This document shows, one piece after another, positions 1 through 24,716 of a stretch of 64,000 nt of DNA. Positions within the stretch are counted from its first letter, which is position 1. Every line of letters starts with the position of its first letter. The translations under genes were made by a program, and so were the position numbers. The notes below the pieces were generated by a model, which saw only the letters and a list, made by a program, of their open reading frames with translations, was not told the origin of the DNA and searched no databases. This stretch comes from Anoplopoma fimbria. Taxonomy: Eukaryota > Chordata > Actinopteri > Perciformes > Anoplopomatidae. The DNA lies in assembly GCF_027596085.1 (NCBI RefSeq), contig NC_072451.1, positions 10,493,098 through 10,557,097 on the forward strand, written 5' to 3'.

Positions 1-649
1 CAGCTGGGAAATTTACTCACAGAGGAACAACATACTAAACATACAGTACTAAATACTGGCTGCATCATAGGTGAAATACACTTAGCTGAGGTTCATTTCC
101 AAATAGGCATGTGCCTTGGCATAACCAACCGCGGTTATAAAGTAGCATGGATTTAATGAGAGGAGGTATTCTACAGGCAGTATAGTTAGAAGTTACAATG
201 GCAAAAATCAGTTATCATTAATCATAAATCATCAATCAGTTGACTCCCAAAAAAGGCGTTTCTGTCCAAGGAAATGAAATAGGACTAAAAAAGACATTGA
301 ACTGTGTGTCCGTGGCCATTGGACTGATACAAAACAAAATGGTGCTGGCTGTTAGTTGTTACGGTGACAACACACGTCAGTGGGGCTATAAAATGTTGTG
401 GCAGCTCGCTGGCAGGAGATGTTTCAGTATTACAACACCATATAATATCTTTATCATTATTTAAATGTGTTCATTAGTTTAGATTTGACTTGACATTCTG
501 CATTCTAAGGAATAGAATGTAGAACTTTAGAATGTTGAGAGAGCATCCATGATGTCACAACACAGCAGGCATCAGTTCTATAGAAGACACAATACAAGAC
601 AGCAGGACTCATCCAGACCATTATTGTTTCAACGGTGAACCAGGACAGT
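1..649. other. Upstream flank, no gene recognised
   Basis: AT-rich sequence with short open frames only. None resembles a known protein or has convincing splice context. It presumably holds the promoter and 5' untranslated region of the kinase gene that starts at 650, but I see no TATA box or CpG-rich core that would fix a start site. Confidence 0.5.
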
Positions 650-2787
650 ATGAGAGTCATGACTTCTAAATCGTGGACAACTACAAGCACTGTTCAGTGT
701 CCGTCCTCCAGTAGACAACTGGGTGAGTAGTGAGGAAAGAATCCTGTTTAAAAACTGCAATCTGTAACCTGAAAATCCCAACCTGACCTTGTGGGAACGT
801 GTTTAGATAGTACGATATTTAAGATAAGATAAGATAAGATAATCCTTTATTAGTCCCGCAGTGGGGACATTTTAAGGACATTCTGTAAGTAATGATAACG
901 AATTTTAGACTTTTCACGTGTCATTTTACGTCCCGTTGTTACTGTGGAACTGAATAACTTGGTTAGATTTAAAATAAGTACATAAATGAAGTAAACTGTA
1001 AACAATGTGACATAAGTAAGGAAAACACGCAAACATCACTAATGTTACTTAAAATAATTCAACTACACCTTGGCACACGAACACCGGTCTCCTGGTTGAA
1101 AGTCCTGTGTATTTTATATCCACTCTCCATAAATAGTCTTTCATACTTTTTATAATATGACACTCACACACATATGAGTTTAAGTTGCATTCACTACAGA
1201 CTACATGGGCTAAAATGAATTAAAAATCCTGTCATTACATCATTTGAAATGATGTGAAACGGGCTGACGATCCATATGATTTAGCTGGTAGGCTAATTAT
1301 CACTGATGCTGGTTCTCCCTTAAATCACACAGACAGTAGATACTATAGTAGATTATATCAGCACAATCAGCGCACAAAATGATCTTTTTCTGTACTTGCA
1401 GGGCGTCACACTGACCCCATCATCTCTGTAGTGGAGGACTGCAGATCAGATGGAAGAAGGAGGACCTCCAAGAGAAACTCTAAGGAGAGTCTTGAAAGAA
1501 CCAGCAAGAGGAGCAGGACCAGTCAAAGTCCCTCTGAGGGCTGCAGCCAAACCTTTAGTGGGCCTTCATCAAGTGTCATCGCTGCCAGTTCTGCCTCAGC
1601 GTTCACTGGCCCACCTGACAGCACAGGTAAGACGAGCTTAGTCAGTTTAGTCAGAACATCTGTAGCAGTTATCTGAAATCATCTTGTGATGGACTTAATG
1701 TATGGATGAAGTATTCAGATTATTGAAAAGTTTCCGAGGTCTTAGTGGTCCAAAGATAAATGTGTCTGAACACCAGTGTGCACAGTCTGTTATTAACTGC
1801 TCAACTCTGAATCCAGCTACAAGTGAAGCTAACAGGCTCAGGTTTCTGGTCTTTTTCTACTTTTGTTGATTGTCACACTGACTCAGGAGAAACCCAGAGC
1901 CTCTCTGGACCCAGTAAGAGGAAGTCCACTTCTGCTGAAAGCAACGAGGGGCCGAGGAAGAGAAGCAGAGGGACCCCCAGTCCTGCTGAGGACCGCACCC
2001 AGACCTTAAGGGGATCCTCTTCCTCCACTGAGGATGCTGGGGCACCTGCCAGCATCAGCAGCCAGGATTCATGGACAACCACACTTGGCAGCATCAGCAT
2101 CAGCACTGATGATTCATGGACAACCACACTCGGCAGCATCAGCAACAGCACCGTGGATTCTGGGACATATACACTCGCTGCCACCAGCATCAGCACCGGT
2201 GCTGAAGAGAGGAAGAGCGGAAAGAGAGAGTCTGATGAGACAGAAGGACCCAGGAAGAGGAGCAGAAAGACCCCCAGTCCCTCTGAGGGCCCCAGCCACC
2301 AGGACACCACTGAGGCCTCCTCCAGTGACAATCCTGGCTCCTCCTCGTCAGTAAACATCGGCCCCACTAACAGCAGAGGTTAGAGGAGATAAAAATACAT
2401 GAAACGTTGATTAAGTCTGTGTTCCTTCAGTACATATAGTTGAGTTTACTCATCACGTGGATTTTTTTGCCTTTGGACAGAATCAGACTGTTTACAGTCT
2501 TTATGCTAAGCTAATCATCTGCTGGCTCAAAGGTCAAACTATTCCTCCAAGGTTCAGCCTTTGTATATGGGTTTATTAGGAATAGGATTACATTTCAAAT
2601 CAATACAAGTAACTGTGGTATTAGGGATAAGTTTATAAGTGTAATGAAAGTTCTGAACAAGAATAATCAAAGTGTTTTGTTTCTGCAGCTGCCTTTGAGA
2701 GCAAGTATGAGGAGGTGGCACTGCTGGCTGAAGGAGGCTACGGGTCAGTCTTTACTGGCTACCGCAGAGACGACAATCTGCCTGTAA

Positions 2788-2848
<61 letters not shown>

Positions 2849-4847
2849 TCCATGTAGCGACTCTGTGTATCTGTGTTTCCAACAAGAATTTCTGGTAATT
2901 TTAGTCCTCTACAAGGAACTATAATAATAATCAATCCTTTATTAGTCCCACAATGGGGAAATTCAGTTCTCTGCATTTGACCCATCCCGGAGGAGCAGTG
3001 GGCTGCAATGAAGCGCCCGGGGAGCAATTTTGGGGTTAGGTGTCTCGCTCAAGGACACCTCGGCATGTTGCCTGTGGAGGGGTTCGAACCACCGACCTTG
3101 TGGTTGCAGGTCAAGCGCTCATGTGCCACAGCCGCCCCTGGGTATTCTTTCAGCCAATTGTTGTCTGCGTTTCCATTACGGTCTAAAGAATCTATTCTAC
3201 CGCTGGCGCTCTCAGCTCGCTCTCTCTCTCACTCTCATTTTCTCTCATCTTTTTTAAAATGAGTCAGGAAGCTTACTTTACTTTAATGTTATCAAAAATA
3301 TATAAATGCTCTCCTCTCGTCCTAAAACGGACCAATATCGATACCAGAGTACTTACTTGTTTTATGAATAAAGCGGTACACAAGTTCAAGCAGCTGTGCT
3401 GTGTATGTTTGACCATTCAGCAATGGTCATACCTGCAAACACCGCCCGGTAAGTTCCTGTGCTTTCAGAAAGTATTACCTCCAACCAGAGACTTTTTTGG
3501 AGGGTAAAATGTCCCCAGACCTTAGTTAAGACCCTTGTCCTGCAGTCCAATAGGGTCTTATTTTGTATAAACTAACCAAATGTCTGTGTTTCTGTCTCGT
3601 AGGTGGCTGTAAAACGCATCCCCAAGTTGGGTATTGAGTACAAATATATGGTAAGTGATTTGTTCTTTGTCCTAATGCCACAGGTATCTACATTATTTAA
3701 ATCATTTGAGATTTTTTTTTCGACATTTCTCTTTGTATGCTGAGTACAGGGGACATAATCACATCATATATTGTTCTTCATACAATCTAACAGTTATAAT
3801 ACTGTTTACTTTGTGTATATGTTGACATGAAGGTTTATTATTATATAATTATTTGCCTTCTCTATATCTCTTTGTCTGAAGTGTCTGGGAGGGAAAATGA
3901 GGAAGGTCCCTTTGGAGGTTGCTCTGCTGCTGAAACTCAAACCAGCAGCAGGAAGGACCAGTGCAGTGGTGACCCTGCTGGACTGGTACAATCTGGACGA
4001 TGAGCTGATTCTTGTCCTAGAGAGACCAGTCCCCTGCATGGACCTGGTAGAATTCATCAGCTCTAAAGCGAACTCCTTGCCTGAGCATGATGCTAAAGTA
4101 AGAAGCTGATGACATGTTTTTGGGGTTTTTTACGTGTCTTTGTTTGTGTGTCCACGTCCAGCATATCTCACAGTCTTCACGTCTCTTTCTGTCTCCCTTA
4201 GACCATAACTAAACAGCTGGTGGATGTTATCATTGAGGTCCACTCCAGAGGTGTCTTCCACAGGGACATCAAGCCGGACAACATTCTCATTGAGACCTGC
4301 TCTAATGTCCCACGTGTCCGGCTCATTGACTTTGGCTGTGGCAAATTTCTGTCGAATAGGAGATACACTGACAACCAAGGTAGGTAGTCTTTGTTCTGGT
4401 CCTGTTCTCTGAAACAGCTCATCATCTGTGCTGGCCCTGTCCCTCAACGTTAACCTTTTTGTCTCTGTGACTATTTCTACTGTAGGAACCTATGACTTCA
4501 CCTCCCCTGAGTGGTTCCTGCGTGGGTGGTACACGGCGGAACCCACTACTGTGTGGCAGATTGGTGTAGTTCTGTTTGGGATGCTGCATGGACGTCTCCC
4601 CTTCAATAGCAGTTATGAGATGACCTCTTTAGACCCTAACGTCACTGCCAGTCTTTCCTTAGGTAAGTCATAGACACACACACAGTCAGTAGACTCAAGC
4701 ACACACGTAGAGTTTAGTATTTGTATTAAAACGTGATTCTTGTTTGTTTGTCCAGACTGCCAAAATTTTCTATTGAGCTGTCTGGTAAAGAAACCAGAGG
4801 CCAGACCCACCCTGATGAAACTGAAGCACCACCCCTGGCTGATGTGA
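650..4847 (+). CDS. PIM-like serine/threonine protein kinase, nine exons
   Basis: Predicted coding exons: 650-722, 1402-1626, 1887-2378, 2689-2783, 3603-3650, 3882-4097, 4202-4379, 4486-4662 and 4756-4847. All junctions are GT-AG, phases match throughout, and the sum is 532 codons including TGA. Residues 1-263 are a low-complexity Ser/Pro/Arg/Thr-rich extension with three related KRSR..SP motifs near residues 60, 124 and 223. The kinase domain spans about 267-531: Gly loop EGGYGSV, ATP-binding Lys299 (VAVK), the PIM-type hinge ERPVP (358-362), HRDIKPDN (403-410), DFG (426-428), SPEW and a final HPWLM. The proline-containing hinge is the PIM family signature, and the last residues match the usual PIM end. 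Mammalian PIMs lack the long N-terminal extension; teleosts have many pim-like genes. The first exon is the least certain part: its ATG at 650 was chosen because it gives an open, phase-1 exon with a good donor. Substrates are unknown. Confidence 0.85.
818..868 (-). repeat. LINE 3' tail with AGATA pentamer repeat
   Basis: A run of AAGAT-type pentamers is followed by AATCCTTTATTAGTCCCGCA. On the minus strand this is the 3' end of the same Rex1/L2-like LINE family seen much more completely at 61853-62728. It is a short 5'-truncated copy in intron 1 of the kinase gene. Confidence 0.6.
2789..2845. repeat. (AC)n microsatellite at kinase exon 3 donor
   Basis: About 28 AC units begin five bases after the GT of the exon 3 splice donor, so the sense pre-mRNA carries CA repeats directly downstream of the 5' splice site. 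Confidence 0.95.
2926..3142 (-). mobile_element. tRNA-derived SINE with LINE-type tail
   Basis: On the minus strand a tRNA-like head contains a perfect B box (GGTTCGAACC at about 3082-3091). It is followed by a core reading GTGTCCTTGAGCGAGAC and then a tail ending in GGGACTAATAAAGGATT plus a short ATT-rich run. The tail matches the 3' end of the LINE at 61853-62728, as expected if that LINE machinery mobilised it. The element lies in intron 3 of the kinase gene. Confidence 0.7.
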
Positions 4848-5140
4848 CTGGACCATAGAGGGTGCCATAGAGGGTGCCCCCAGGACTGGAACATAGAGGG
4901 TGCCCCCAGGACCATGGATGGACCAACCAGGACCACGGACAGACAGCCCAGGACCATGGATGGACCCCAAGGACAACAGATGGACCCCCCAGATGGCCCC
5001 CCCAGGACCACGGATGGACCCCCCAGGACAACAGATGGACCCCCCAGGACCTCTCAGAACCACGGATGCACCTCTCAGGACCCCGATGGACCCCTCAGGA
5101 CCACGGATGGACCCCACAGATGGACCCAGGATGCACCTGT
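4848..5140. repeat. GA/CC-rich minisatellite just after the kinase stop codon
   Basis: Imperfect copies of a roughly 12-24 base unit (variants of GGACCACGGATGGACCCCCC) follow the TGA at once, so the array probably lies in the 3' untranslated region. Three frames stay open over it because of the repeat; those frames are not genes. Confidence 0.85.
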
Positions 5141-5400
5141 GGCTCAGTGGCCCAGCTCCGGCAGTCCATGTCGATGTGTCCTTGGGCAAGACCCTAACCC
5201 CAAATTGCTCCCGCAGGCTGTATGAATGTGAATGTATGAATGTTAATTAGTGTCCTGATTGGCAGGTGGGACCTTGCATGGTAGCCCCTGTCATCAGTAT
5301 ACGAATGGGTGTGAATGGGTGAATGATGACATGCAGTGTAAAAGCACTTTGAGTGGTCGTAGGACGAGAAAAGTGCTATACAAGTACAGTCCATTTACCA
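5141..5400 (+). mobile_element. Dispersed SINE-like repeat
   Basis: The head resembles a degraded tRNA (GGCTCAGTGG, A-box like). It is followed by the core GTGTCCTTGGGCAAGAC and AACCCCAAATTGCTCCC, shared with the SINEs at 2926 and 18302. The 3' part, ending GCTATACAAGTACAGTCCAT, differs from both and matches an abundant teleost repeat type by recollection. Confidence 0.6.
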
Positions 5401-5416
5401 TTTTATATATATATAT

Positions 5417-5462
<46 letters not shown>
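5401..5462. repeat. (TA)n microsatellite
   Basis: TATATA runs, interrupted once by a T-run, directly at the 3' end of the SINE-like repeat. Confidence 0.9.
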
Positions 5463-5465
<3 letters not shown>

Positions 5466-5649
5466 TAATAAATAAATGTAATTCTATCATCTTCCTTCTC
5501 CCTCATTCGTTCATGAAAACTTGACACATTGATCATGTATTTGTGATGTTGTGGCACAATGACTGATACTTGTCTTGTGATTGACAAAAGCAGTTTACTA
5601 CCATACAGTACCATACCATACTGAACCATCTGGCTGTGGATGTGATGAT

Positions 5650-5995
5650 CTGTTCGGTCTGTTTCTTTTGTGTTCACTTCCTGTAAGTTTCCCCACACAC
5701 CTGTACCTTGTTTGTAATTAAACTTGCCCTATTTAGACCCTGTGTTTCCACTCACCCTCTGCCAGATTGTCTTCTTCTCCTTAGCGTGCACATGCTTTCC
5801 TGTCGTAATTTCCTTGTGTTTGCTTCCTGGTTTTTGACTCTGCCTGGATTACGGATTTTGGATTTTGTGCTTTTTCCCTGAATGGACTTTGTCGCATTCT
5901 CTGACTAGTAAAGTTTTATTTTGAATTATATTTTGTCTCCATTGCTTCCTTCTGCGTCTGAGTCCCAGCTTTGGACAGAAGCGTTGCAGTTGATG
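5650..5995 (+). repeat. Possible gypsy-type solo LTR
   Basis: A T/C-rich block contains phrases typical of fish gypsy LTRs (CACACACCTGTACC, TGCCTGGATTACGGATTTTGGATT, an AGTAAAGTTTTATTTTG polyadenylation-like stretch, then TCTGCGTCTGAGTCCCAGC). I cannot fix exact TG...CA ends or a target duplication. Confidence 0.4.
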
Positions 5996-7139
5996 GAGTA
6001 ACAAAGAGTCATTAGGAATAGTAAGTCAAAGTAGGATCTCCCATCAATACATAAATTATACTGAATTGTCAATTTGAGCTTCACAACAGTTCTTCAGAAA
6101 CCTATGGGTGGTGTCAGGCAGGATACTCCCATATTTTTACAGTCTATGGTTCAGCTCCACTTCCTGACTGAGGGAAGACTGTACGCTCTAGGTACTCACT
6201 ATCACTTCCTGAGGAACAAGTGGTATTACAAGAAAGTAGGGGCTTGACCTTGCTGGTTGGGAGCAGATCAAAATCTACAGTATAACACACCTCTTGAAAA
6301 TGTAACAAATACACATTTAAACTATAATACATTACATAATTAACAAATGCAGCTCTGTAACCCCTTTAAACTTGTTAGTCATTTAAGGCATCTATAATGC
6401 CATTGTGCATTAAGTAAACTTAGTGACCTGCCTGTATGTTTACACTAAAAGGAACCTACTCCTAGGTGGCTGCAGTGTCAATCTAAAGCTGTGATGAATT
6501 TTCAAACTTTTTAAGTTCAATACTCAAAATAATGTTGAAATACTGTAATAACACAGGCACAAATAAATCTAAGGTTTGAGAAACATTTTCACCAAGTACT
6601 AACCTGAAAAAATACAGCATCAGTAAAGACACAAAACTCTTGGTATGTCTTCCAACTTGCTAATGGCTGGATGTTTCCCTCGAGACAACTCAGGTTGCAA
6701 GTGCCCCACGAATGGGTGCTGCTTCCACTTACCATTTCTCTTCAAAATTAATATGAAAAAAGAAAATGTTCTTACTAACCATATTTAGTCAGAAGATTTT
6801 ATACCCTGAAGAATGTTGGAAAGATGTCTATTAGATGCTAATTTAATGAATATAAACACAAAAGTGGTCACACAACCTTTGGATGTAGCATATAAACCTT
6901 CAGAGAAGAGTGCAGGATTGATGCATCACATAAAACAAAGAACATATTGGACATAGATGGGATGTGTCAGGATCTGATTCAGGTCACAATGATTGATCAA
7001 TTGTCATGTTGCCTTCACAGTTAATAATAACAATTAATTGAGCAGCATGTTGGAGAAATCCTCCTAGCACACCTAGCACCTAGCGACAGGACTGAGGGTC
7101 TAGCAGTCCTCCTGGACTGGGAACATAGGCAGCTGATAA
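5996..7139. other. Intergenic, nothing recognised
   Basis: AT-rich DNA between the kinase gene and the kctd1 3' end. Only short open frames; no repeat family that I can name. Confidence 0.5.
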
Positions 7140-7720
7140 CCCAAGGAGCTATCAAAGGGCGACATTCCTGTGGAAGCAAGGACAAGGAGTAATGGGCATT
7201 TTCAATCCAGGGAAGATGATCACACCAGGAGGAGGGATTCTATGCTGTTAAACACCCTGCTGGAGTTGTTTGAGGGAAGTGGGCATGGGCCACTCTGCCA
7301 CTTTCCGGGGTCCGACCTCCCCTGGCCGCTCTCGATGATATAACCAAGGAAATCCACAGAGAGGTTGTTCTCGAAAAGTCTTTGGAGAACTTCCCTCACA
7401 TGCTGATAGTGTTCCTCCATGTTAGGAGAGAAGATGAGTATGTCGTAGGAAAAAACGACGGACATCGTTGACAAGAGCCTGGAAGACAGAAGCAGTGGTC
7501 AGTCCAAAAGGCATGACAAGGTACTTATCCCCTTCCTTGATTCGAACCAGGTGGTAAGCATTACAGAGATCGAGTTCAGAGAAGATGGTGGCTCTCTGTA
7601 ATGGTTCAAAAGCTGAGTTGATTTGAGGAAGGGGATATTTCTTTGTAACTGTTAGGTTGTCGATTCAGGGGTGTAGGGTACGGTCTTTCTCATATAGACG
7701 ATAAAGGATGCCTTGTGCGT
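7140..7720 (-). pseudogene. Ty3/gypsy reverse transcriptase fragment
   Basis: On the minus strand, broken reading frames give pieces of a gypsy reverse transcriptase. From high to low coordinates these are the strand before the YxDD box, a degraded active-site region ([18 protein letters not shown]) and FLGYIIESGQ. Frameshifts and a lost Asp show that it is dead. No LTRs are recognised around it. Confidence 0.7.
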
Positions 7721-9642
7721 TAGTACCAGATGCCAAGGGGAGTGACAAAGTGTTGTTTTTTTACGCACTGGGAATGTGAATGGGCTGCACAATTCGATGG
7801 AGACAGGAAGCGCAGGAGTGTAAGACACAAGTGTCCTTCACTTGTGTGTATGAAAATTTGAAAGGTATAAAAGTTATGAATGAGATAAGCGATGAACTGA
7901 ACATGAAACTGAACATATTTTTTGAATGAAGCTGCTAAGCCGAAATTTGGAAGGAGTTGAATGACTTGAAATATATCAAGCGGAATATTAAATATGTAGA
8001 AGAACATAGGTTGTGAATGCTTTAACATTTCACACCGATGAATGATTCCAAAATTCACACCAATAATTTGGCATACCACAAAGATCACATTAATCAAAGG
8101 TAAGCCTTGATTAGGAGTGTAGGAGTACTACAGCAGGTGAGGGAGACAGTCTTGTAAACACTATAATTCTAAACATTGAAATGGTTTCCCACCAGCTCTT
8201 CTAGATTGTATTAATTAACTTGTTCCATACTCTTTTAAAAAATCTTCATATTTCCGAAAACAATGAACTAATCCTTAAAGGTTTCATCTGTCTAGACCGC
8301 CCAGTGCCATCACAGCTTTGCAGATTTGCCTCGTTTTTGAAAATCTTTACCCAAGAGTTCTTGTTTATTTATCCTTAAATTATCTCAGTGATTATGCAAA
8401 ACAGAGAAAACACAATATATAAGGAAACAATGTTTATTTATTCAACATACACAGTGCTTATACAACATATACAGTACATACTAACCAGTTGCCTTGACGG
8501 GAGAAAAAAGATTATTTTGAATATGGTATACCTCTGATTCAATTCTGCTGATGCAAGTTTAAGGAGATTTGAGCATTTGCTCTCTGGGAACACTACTGTG
8601 GAACCATCTCACGTAAAATGTACATTTGCAGTTGAAAAGTCAACAAGTCCTGCAAGCTGATTCATTGTCTTTCAAAACTAAGTGTCCCTATGAGTGGGAC
8701 AATTACGTTATGCTGCTTCCTTCTTTAGTCCCATCAGATGATTCATGATTCACATGGCCACTAGAGTTTAAATCACATAGTGGTATCTTGAGACATTCTT
8801 GCACATGTATATCAAAATGAATGAATTTCCAGTTGTAATTTTAAAATACTGTACCTTAATAACTTTTTTTTTTTTATATGAATCATGCAGTGAGATTATG
8901 AGCTGTAGCCACCAGCCAGATCCAAATATTGGCTTCAGGAGTCCATCTGTGCTTTTGAACCATTCGGTAAATATCCGCATGATGTGAAAGTTGGTCTGAG
9001 ACCATGGTAGAAATGAATAATGGTTGGGTTGGGCACTTTGATGATGAAGAAATATTTGATAGCTCTCCCTTTTGATATTATGACAATGTGGTCAATGTTG
9101 GAAATTACAGAGCAGGACTGTTCTATGACAGTATCTATTTACAGAATTTTTGCATCAATGTGATGCAGTACCTTGATTTTTCAGGTATTCAATTCAATGG
9201 ATTAGCCAAAAACAGACATTAGCATCTATTTATGTATCTATCAATGGTTTCTCAATTGAATTCCAAGGACTATATCAGAATATAAAATGACAAGTACTGT
9301 GATAAAAGACGATCAATATTGCACATCCCAAAGTACCAGCCTCCATTTCGAATCAATAGAATGTTAATGCTAGTGTACCTCAAATTTAGGATCCAATTCA
9401 TATGATCCCCTGTAAATCCCTGCACCAATAGATCCATGTTTTTACTGTAATGATACTACTGTGTGAAATCTATGTGGCACTGTATCAAAGAAGCATCTCA
9501 TTTACCTTTAGAGTATATTTACTGGCGTAAGAGATTCTGTGTATTCATGTCTGCTCAGTATGTAGTCTTTGCTGAAGTGAATCTGCTGTCAGTGGGAGAA
9601 ACAGTCACTGATATGTGTGCAAAAAGGGGGACTTCTGTTTGC
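7721..9642. other. Intergenic, downstream of kctd1
   Basis: AT-rich sequence next to the 3' end of kctd1, presumably including its 3' untranslated region immediately below 9643. No recognised gene or named repeat. Confidence 0.5.
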
Positions 9643-23431
<13,789 letters not shown>

Positions 23432-23460
23432 ATTGCGGTCTGTGAAGCGGTCCTCCGGCA

Positions 23461-23472
23461 GCGCGCATGCGC
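23461..23472. promoter_or_regulatory. NRF1-type palindrome upstream of kctd1 ATG
   Basis: GCGCGCATGCGC contains the palindromic core GCGCATGCGC of the NRF1 consensus. It lies 30 bases upstream of the long-form ATG in a GC-rich, CpG-rich, TATA-less stretch, which fits a CpG-island promoter. Site inferred from the motif only. Confidence 0.5.
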
Positions 23473-24609
23473 TATATTGGACCGCAGCGCTGAAAGCCTT
23501 TTGTGTTTAAGTGACCTTCAGCTGTGCACGAGGTTTTTTAAGGCACTGGGAGCGAGCGCAGCGGGAGGGTAAATTTGGAAGCGCGCTCCTCGTCAGAAAA
23601 GGCTGCAGTATTGGACCGCATATTGGACCAGCAGCACGAGCACGTTGATGTGATGTGGTGGATAACAGGACTGCAGGAGTGTGACCTCCAGCATCATCAC
23701 GAGACACCTTTAGTTACGCTTTTAAACCAGTTTGATACACAATATGATGATTATAATAAAGAATATAAATACATTCAGAAAATAAACTAGGAAACTGACT
23801 TTGGGGAAGATTTGTCATAGTACCTCAACTCTTACTGTATTCTGAAAAAAGACACAAGGATTTAGAGGACAGAATAGCACATGCAGTCATTGTTGCACTG
23901 AGAATATATAATCAAACCTCATCACACATGCACATACTGTTTTACTTTCAATAAGACAAATGTTCTTCTTTTAAGTAGTTATGCTGCATACGTTTTACTA
24001 ATTTGTCTGCTTTGCATAAGTTAAATATGCATGATGCTGGCTTGTGTTTGTCTGTGGGAGTTTATGTATTCAGCTTGGGACTTGTGGTGCAATCTAACGG
24101 CTGTAATAAATATAAATGGAACTAAGACACATAAAATAACTTTTTATAAACATCACAACAAGCAAATAAGATTGATTAAGATTTAATTAGATATAAATAA
24201 ATAAAGGAATCAACAGGATAGGTCACCAACACATATCAATCACATGCAAGGTCAGATTTGGGACATCACATGGGGTTGTCGTCTGGCCCGCCTAGTTCTC
24301 CGACACGCTCGGCACAAAGGAGAAGTTTCCACTGTCTGAGTCATGGGGAGAGCCACCCAGTTGGTTAAAACAGTTGAGAAATCAGTTCTGAGGAATGAGA
24401 GAAAATAACTCAAGTGACATGTACGGCATTTAGACTTGATCAACGTGTCCTCATACAATGGTGGGTGTGATATCTTACGTAAAGTTACTCCTCGTTTTTT
24501 GTGCGTTTTCCTACAAAAGACAGCAATATTTCCGCTGGTTACATGCATGCTGTCTTTTCAAAATAACCTTCACAGGAAACAACCTTGTAAGGTTTAGGCA
24601 ACAAAACAA
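23473..24609. other. Upstream flank of kctd1
   Basis: GC-rich until about 23700 (promoter and 5' leader of the long isoform), then AT-rich. ATATGCATGATG-type octamer-like words occur near 24027. No gene recognised. Confidence 0.5.
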
Positions 24610-24716
24610 CTACAATGTACTCTTGTGTGCACTTTACTCTACGCTGTTGTAAGCCTGCAAATTTCCCCGCTGCGGGACTAATAAAGGATTATCTTATCTT
24701 ATCTTATCTTATCTTA
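24610..24716 (+). mobile_element. Rex1/L2-like LINE 3' end
   Basis: ACTCTTGTGTGCACTTTACT, CTACGCTGTTGTAAG, the CCGCTGCGGGACTAATAAAG tail and four TATCT pentamers match, in opposite orientation, the LINE 3' end at 61853-61940. Heavily 5' truncated. A Tc1 begins right in its pentamer tail. Confidence 0.75.

Noticed and set aside
3060..3142. tRNA gene suggested by GGTTCGAACC
   Set aside because: The B box belongs to a SINE head: the cloverleaf is degraded and a SINE core and LINE tail follow.
4726..5250. Several Pro- or Gly-rich frames over the minisatellite
   Set aside because: All lie on the repeat after the kinase stop and have no homology or splice context.
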